Assembly (NCBI GenBank): GCA_017506865.1
Contig: JAFCMP010000534.1
Coordinates: 186,001-250,000, forward strand
Length of the DNA stretch: 64,000 nt
Origin: Tribonema minus
Taxonomy: Eukaryota; Sar; Xanthophyceae; Tribonematales; Tribonemataceae
Direction: 5' to 3'
Positions 58,001-64,000 of the stretch are shown here, one piece after another. Position numbers and translations under genes: made by a program. The notes under the pieces are model-generated. The model ran no database searches, was not told where the DNA came from, and saw nothing but the letters and a program-made list of their open reading frames with translations. Positions within the stretch are counted from its first letter, which is position 1; each line of letters starts with the position of its first letter.

Positions 58001-61000
58001 TTCTGAAGTGCTAATTTTGCGCTTTGAGAACTATTCGTTGAGGGCAAGACAAAGCCCATTGTACTTCGAATTACTTGTGTACTCTCACAAAGTTCCTTGC
58101 CTTCATTGCAACGCCAGCGATTTCTCAACGATCAGCCAGATGCGCCGCATGGCGATATAGCCATATATATGCGGCGTTCCCGCCTAAAGGAAAAAAAGTC
58201 CGCCGACTCTCCAACACAGCCAAGTCCGCCTACTCCCCCCTCTCTCGTTGGCCATGTGCTTCAACGTGTACATGTAGTCTTGAAGTTTACTCAATCATGC
58301 CCATGTTGAATGATGTACTGCACGACTAACCTGCCAATGTGTTGCAGGATTGCTTGCTATACACGCTAGTCCCCCCCCCCCTCTCACTTCACGTTTCTCC
58401 CAAGCCTTGCGTGATAACAATGCGCTCCCCTGGCTCTTCTACATACGACTTCTTGTACAGCATACTTTTGGCCATTGTAACCGCCAGCTTTTTTCCCTTC
58501 TGGTGGCGACATCAGTTGCAAATGCACTGGTGCATTACCAATTGTTTGCCATACACTACAGTAGAAATGGTTTTTGGACGCCAAATTTGTGTACGCACCG
58601 ACCATGGCTGGAGTGTATGTGTATGATCTTGTTTGAATCCTGTCTACAGCATCAGATCTTCAGGCTTGTGCACTGAATGAGTCCAGTCTATGCATGCTCA
58701 AGCAATTGCATATTCGTGCATTGCGCAAGTATGTATACTTGTAAATACATGACACTCGTGCGCTTCAGCACTGGTACAAGATGCATGAGGGGCGGTGACT
58801 GCGGCCTTAAATACTGTCTTTCTGCAATACTATTGTCAGTAGCTGTGTCAAATGTTTCTCCTGATTCTGCTGCGCTAAGCTCAAGTGACACATTGACTGC
58901 GACGACACGCTCTGTTTGGACTGAGCAACTGCAGCATGGAGAGTACATGGCATACTTTGCTGACACGCTACTGATGGAAGTACCGCTGTTGCAATGCTCT
59001 TGGCGCACAGCGCACCTGGCGATGAAACGGGCTACATCCAGGACGCAGAAAATGGCAAGCAGGCGGCCAAGACACAGCTGCAGGCCCAGGGGGGTGACTT
59101 ATGATCGACGCCTATTCCATTGGAGCAAAGCATTACTTAATGGGCGCTACTGGGCAGCTGCGAAACATGACGCAGGCACCGGTGAGTATACATGTTGTCC
59201 TACGAAGCATGCAGCATCTGAAGTTTTTGGCTTGAGGGCCACTCCATAGCCTCAGCACCAATGTCACCTTCTGTGTGAGCATTTGTCGATGCGCCTTTAG
59301 GCTAGTGTCAGTAGTGCAGCAGACAATGTTGGGCAGATAGACGTGCACAGCAACAGGTATCTACATACATCATCAACGTGCAAAGATGCGCTGGTGCGAG
59401 GAAGGTCGAAGTTGTGATCAAGTCGTTACAGTGGCAGCTCATTCTTGCAGCTTTTCAAGAACGTCATCAATAGCTTTCTTGGCTACGTAAGGGGAGGCCT
59501 AAGCACGTGAGTGTCATAAAAGCTGGGGTCATCTTAGCCACCTTTACATTTTTTTAACCATGCATTACTTGCGGCTCACCAGCTACATGCTCACTGGAAA
59601 CACCTTATCTGTCTTGCTAAACGATGGTCGCCAGAAGTGCACAATGTGGGGATCCCGGTGTGCATTCGTGCAGGCTTCATGGTACATGCGTACGACAGCA
59701 CCATTCCCATGATTGGGCAACGTACACCAAGCTGGCAGCATCAGCAGTACTCTTGAGGCTCCCAAGCACCAGCATCATGTCTTGCTTGGTTTTCAGGCGC
59801 AGACACAAATCTCAGCTTGAAGCCATACAACTGATCCCCCGCCACATGCATCAGATGTAACTGCCACATGGTGGGGATGGCGCTCGTTACTTTGCAGGTG
59901 TCATTGTAGGCAAGCTGGTGTAATTGCGGCATGTCTACACATATGTACCCGATGATGTCACTACTAAACACAAAGCTTCCCATCACTGTGCCTCAATGTG
60001 GGCGTCCAGGTGAAGGTTCTTGAGGACAAGTGGACGGCGGCTGAGAAACAGTTCTACAGCGCGCGCGACCTCGTGAAGCGGCTGCTGAGCCGCGGCGCGC
60101 GTGGCACGCCCATACGCTGCGACTTCGAGGGCTGCAACGCCGACGCCGATGCCTGGCTGCCTCTGCACATCTGCGGGCATGCGCTGTGCGCGGCGCACGC
60201 GCTGGCGGTGAAGGGGCCGCAGCGCAAGCGCGGCCGCAGCGGCCACATCATCAAGTCGCCGCCCGCCCGGTGCCCTGTCAAGACGTGCCAGGAACAGCTG
60301 TAAGCATGTTACGGCATGCCTGTGGGTGCACTCTATGTGAGGGTGTGCAGTCGCGTGCAGTGTATGTGGTGCTACCATGCGTGCCTTCCGCATCGGAATG
60401 AGTAGCTGCTGCATTGATCAACTGTTGAGCTCATGGTAGTACTTGAAAAGAATTTAAAGTATGTACTACTTGAAGTATCACTTTACTGCAATCTAGGGGT
60501 ATTGCAGGTACTATGGAGCATCATGACGTGTTTTCCGGCCTGCACATGCTCGCCCAGACATGCCCTTTGCTGCATTATTAAAGCAATGTACCGGGCAATG
60601 CTGTCAATGTGCAGGGTAGGCTGAACTTGTGCTGTGACGGTAGTGCTGCCAATCTGCCAGCGCTCGCGACACTGTTCAAAGTTTGCTGCTCAATGTGAAT
60701 TGGCAGATTATGTCTACCTGACTGCCTCATGCTTGCCGCTGCTGTCCAAAGGTTGTAGCCAACATGTTCAGAAAGTCTCACGACACTGAAGTCGCTTGCT
60801 TTTCCTGCTATCCCGCCCGGCTCATCCTCTGAAGTATGTTCTATGCAGAACATGGGATATTGTCTACATTGCCACAGTGCACGCTGATGGGATACTCTCT
60901 CTCTCGCTTGTGGCGTAACCTGTGGCATCTGCATTTACGTCCACTGCATACATATAGCATTACGTGCCTAAATGTCTGTTTTGAGCTCGCCACAATTACT

Positions 61001-63749
61001 TACTATACGCGCCGCATGTCCTTTCCGTGTGTCAACAGCGTCAAGCTGCGAATTGGCACACGGGACATGCTCTGGTCCGCGGCTTCTGCCACCAACAGTG
61101 CAGACATCGAGCAGCTGGACGATGACTTCAAGCTGGAGGTTGGCAGCACGAAGGCAAGCTTTTAGACAGAGTCTCAGTTTCATAACAGCGAGAGACGCCG
61201 TTGGTTTTTGTAATTTGTGAAATTCCATGTTTGCACTATTCCATGGGGGACTACTGTAGTAGACATGCAAATGAAATATGAAATATTCCATCTTTGCACT
61301 ATTCCGTGAAACTATGAGTTTTCATGAAATTCAACTACATAGGTGCACTAATAGACTGCTGGTGCTGTAGTCTAGGGCACTGCATCGAATGAGCCAACTA
61401 TGAACCAACTGTGCCGAAGCAGAAGTGCTGGTTGTTGAAGCAAGTGAAAGGTCGATGCTTGAGAGCAGCAAATGCTGGGAGTTGTCAATTGATGACAACT
61501 GTTGCGCACTGCAGGATGCGCAAAGTACAACAGTAATGGGTACTGTTTGCAGTGCATTGTTTTGATTGGTTGCGCATCATACTGCTGACCCAAAGCTTGT
61601 GTTTTGCAGCCAGGTATTGATGAATGCTCTCTTTACTCTGTCCATAAAAACACACAGCAGGACTGAGGCAATGTAGAGAGCAGCTGCTCATTAGCCTGTT
61701 GCTCTACACCGCCAGAGGTGGACATCAACGTGGCCAAAGCAACAGAATACTGACGCCTGTCGTGTGCTGCTAGAAGTATGGAGTCTGCCTACAACCAAGC
61801 GTGGTAACTGCCGTAACTGCCAAGCATGCAAATGGCAATGAGCATGTAAGTGCCGTATGCTCCAACAAGTCCCAGTGCCTGCGCCCTTCAAACTTCCACT
61901 CCACGGCATGTTCAACTAGAGTTTGACTGGAAAGCAGCAACCTGTGCTTGGATCACTGGATGTAGTGTCACTGCTCAAGATACACTGTTTCAGCATATCA
62001 ACGTGTCTTCAGATGTCTTCGTATTGCCTGAACTTTTGTGCATTCTTGTCCTGCCCCGATGACTCCGTCTGTTGCAGCTCAACGTGATTGCGCAGGACAT
62101 CTTGAGGCTGCCCGCCAAGCAGAAGGTGGTCGTCTTCTCCAACTGGAACCGCTCTCTCGACATCCTGGAAGAGATCCTGAACGAGAACGCAACGGAGGGG
62201 GAGGAGCCCATGTTTGTAAGGTGAGTTGGGTGACTTGAGCCTGCAAGAAGCGTAATACGCCTCAGCTCTCTTTTTGTTGCCATAGTGATATGAACTGTCA
62301 TGAACATGACCATAGAATGCGTGACATTTTGCTGGGGCACCCTCCTGCCCCTGCCTGTGTGATGACGGCTGCTGGATAGTTCGCGGTAGCACATAATGTG
62401 CTTGATGGAACATTCCACAATATGAGCCCCCAGGCAGCCATGCATGCATGCCTGCATGTATCCCATGGTGGCCATGTTTGACTCGTGGCCACTTGCCGCA
62501 GCAGCGGTGACCACGGTTATTGGTGGAAGGCATCGGCGCCTAACCACACCTTGTCACCTAGAGGTCTACGATCTTCTGATTTGTTTACGTAACTCTATTC
62601 TGTCTTGCTGTGTCATGTGTGCGATGTCCTTAGGCTGAGGGGCTTTGGCAGCAAGGACATCAACTGGACCGAGAAGCACGCGTACTGGAACAACCATGAC
62701 AGCTGCAAGGTGTTGCTAGCCAACGTGCACGAGATTGGACGTGGCATGAACCTGCAAGCGGCTTCCAGGCTGTTCCTCATGGAACCGATCATCAGCAAGA
62801 CAGGTATCACTAACCTGAAGGTTCCAATCTCATTGCAATTGCAAGAGTCTGCCAGCATGCGTGTGCATACTTTGCCTTATGTTGTTACTTGGTTAAACTG
62901 GCATGACTGCGACAAGCAAGGTGATTATGGGTACCCCAGCGGACCTCTGCTTGAGTCATCACGGCAGGGCGGTGCAGTGTGCTGACCTAGGGTTGAGGGT
63001 GTGGGTTAGGGTTAGGGTTAGTGCAATTGACGTCACAACTTGACTCACAAGGCACAGGCAGCCTGCAGCAGTGTCTCTTGCAGTTACGACAGGTCTGAAA
63101 TGCTGCACTCTGCACAGCGCTTGCAATTTTCAGCACACACCCTGCAGAATAAACATACAGCCTGTGTAACACAATTAACACATTGCGGTAACAGCATATG
63201 CATGCGCATGCATGCACTTGAAGTACCCTAAAAATGTCATTGCTACCCGCAGGCTGCCATACATTGACGCTCTACCTGACGCAATAATGTTACTCCATGC
63301 TTGACGAATGAGCCGACACCTGTTTGAATGTAGACTAGAGCTGCCCGGTGGCTCATGTCAAGGCAAAGTACATAAGAGCATACTTTGGGACGGCCCTCAC
63401 AAAGCCGTAGTTGCCAAATCCGATCTGCATAGGCGGCAGCTTCTATTGTGGGTGTACGGGCAGCTCATTCGGCCTCAGGATCCTTGCGCACTGCAAAGTC
63501 AGCCATGCGCTGCGCCACCTTAGATTGCTTCCAGGCTCTGCCACTTGGAGTGTCATACCCATGTTTTGTTGTGATGCCTCATAGCGCGCATGTTGCACTT
63601 GCCCACTTGCAGTGCTCATCCAGGCGCTGCACCGCATCACGCGCATCGGCCAGACATCGCCCATGGTGGTGCGCACCTATGTTGCCGAGGGCACCATTGA
63701 AGAGGAGCTGTACGGCGCGCAGCAGGACGTGCTGCGTCCCGAGATGCCG
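52058..63749 (+). CDS. SNF2-family ATPase with PHD-like and RING fingers (SHPRH/Rad5-like), frame-disrupted
   Basis: Supported exons: about 52058-53058, about 53344-53951, 54659-55033, 55858-56148, 56471-56514, 57325-57640, 60010-60299, 61039-61153, 62078-62220, 62634-62803, 63613-63749; at least one more exon is likely near 58990-59180. In order: a Gln/His-rich stretch (52350-52450), Walker A DDCGLGKT, a CWC/CQCC/HTEC finger, TLVVVPQALISHWKKEL (motif Ia), VVLDEAD (motif II), RING-like CGHALC and CPVKTC, KVVVFSNW, ANVHEIGRGMNL, and HRITRIGQ (motif VI). RING and PHD inserted in a SNF2 motor is the SHPRH/Rad5 plan (ubiquitin ligase and translocase in DNA-damage tolerance). Two apparent frameshifts (near 52750-52767 and near 53895) need indels or sequence errors. 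The 61153 junction uses a GC donor. The first exon is not found. Confidence 0.8.
52340..52450 (+). repeat. CAG/CAC trinucleotide run coding Gln/His
   Basis: An imperfect (CAGCAC/CAGCAG)n tract in the first supported SNF2 exon, translating to a Gln/His-rich linker before the ATPase core. Confidence 0.9.
62478..62592 (+). repeat. Dispersed ~115-bp repeat, copy 4
   Basis: GACTCGTGGCCACTTGCCGC through TCTTCTGATTTGTTTACG, inside a SNF2 intron. Same family as 17711, 37531 and 43721. Confidence 0.85.
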
Positions 63750-63852
63750 GTATGTGTACCGCCTCTAAAAACCTAACCATAACGCTAAACCTAGGTAGTA
63801 CCGTCTCTGAAAACCTAACCGTAACCCTAAACCTAGGTAGATCGTCCTGCAG
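63750..63852 (+). repeat. Two-unit repeat filling the last visible SNF2 intron
   Basis: TACCGCCTCTAAAAACCTAA and TACCGTCTCTGAAAACCTAA units, each followed by a degenerate (CCCTAA)n stretch and AAACCTAGGTAG. The donor GTATGTGTACC lies in the first unit. Confidence 0.75.
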
Positions 63853-63882
63853 GCCCCTTCATGCCGCTTAGGAGCTCTTTGA
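63853..63882 (+). CDS. Possible terminal exon of the SNF2 gene
   Basis: After an acceptor (GTCCTGCAG) the in-phase reading is APSCRLGAL followed by TGA at 63880-63882. It fits the phase of the exon ending at 63749, but a nine-residue exon cannot be proven from sequence alone. Confidence 0.35.
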   Translation, partial: APSCRLGAL

Positions 63883-64000
63883 AGTTTGTCAACACGATCT
63901 CACCCGTACGTCTTGAAGATACTGGCAATAGGAAAATTAGCGGAAGCAGATGGCACAAGGAGACACATGCTATGCACAGATTACTTGTCTGTTGTGAACA

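Noticed and set aside
58677-59249. 190-residue plus-strand frame as a separate gene
   Set aside because: No start context, no domain, and it lies inside the SNF2 gene where one or two exons are still missing; more likely intron plus part of an exon.

Overview
This is nuclear DNA from a eukaryote. Every conserved gene is split by introns with GT-AG (twice GC-AG) junctions, and exons could be joined in frame by hand with conserved protein as the guide. A dynein heavy chain implies a flagellated stage. The reconstructed 149-residue calmodulin ends MMMAK, as in heterokonts, and the F-box/ankyrin proteins with repeats of the type GHLEVLQWAHANGCDW are typical of heterokont algae. I infer a stramenopile alga, possibly xanthophyte- or brown-alga-like; this is inference only. 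Coding DNA is GC-rich. TTAGGG-like telomeric repeats are scattered through the introns.

Layout. (1) 100-10512, minus: the 5' part of an axonemal dynein heavy chain (15 exons, about 1,066 residues, running off the left edge). (2) 10.5-26.5 kb: a repeat-rich accessory block. It holds an intact ankyrin gene (13391-14371), an inverted and frameshifted copy of it (about 18580-19490), a third broken copy (17735-18475), a broken leucine-rich-repeat gene (14789-15877), two hAT-type MITEs, and an apparently intact non-LTR retrotransposon with a 1779-residue ORF (20975-26314) next to truncated copies of its own 3' end. (3) 27093-33548, minus: a 433-residue PPR protein whose last intron carries a 1.2-kb hAT-type element. 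(4) 33.5-36.5 kb: gene-poor, with a palindromic exon-like duplication. (5) 36511-38577 calmodulin and 38875-41933 CLP1 RNA kinase/cleavage factor, both minus. (6) 42076-50967, plus: a 971-residue C2-plus-lipase-3 protein, divergent from CLP1 over 142 bp. (7) about 52058-63749, plus: a SNF2-family ATPase with inserted PHD-like and RING fingers (SHPRH/Rad5-like), with two apparent frameshifts.

The most unusual signal is in the introns of the dynein, PPR and lipase genes. Exon edges are echoed: short tandem copies of an exon end plus its splice site lie in the adjacent intron, up to three or four times, in all stages of decay, often next to telomere-like repeats. At least ten exon edges in three genes show this. 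I know of no named element that explains it. It looks like repeated local duplication across splice junctions, possibly from double-strand-break repair, and it would both enlarge introns and create reserve or decoy splice sites.

The genes do not form one pathway. They are ordinary housekeeping loci (motility, calcium signalling, mRNA 3'-end/tRNA processing, organelle RNA, lipid metabolism, chromatin/DNA repair) interrupted by a mobile-element and gene-duplication block.
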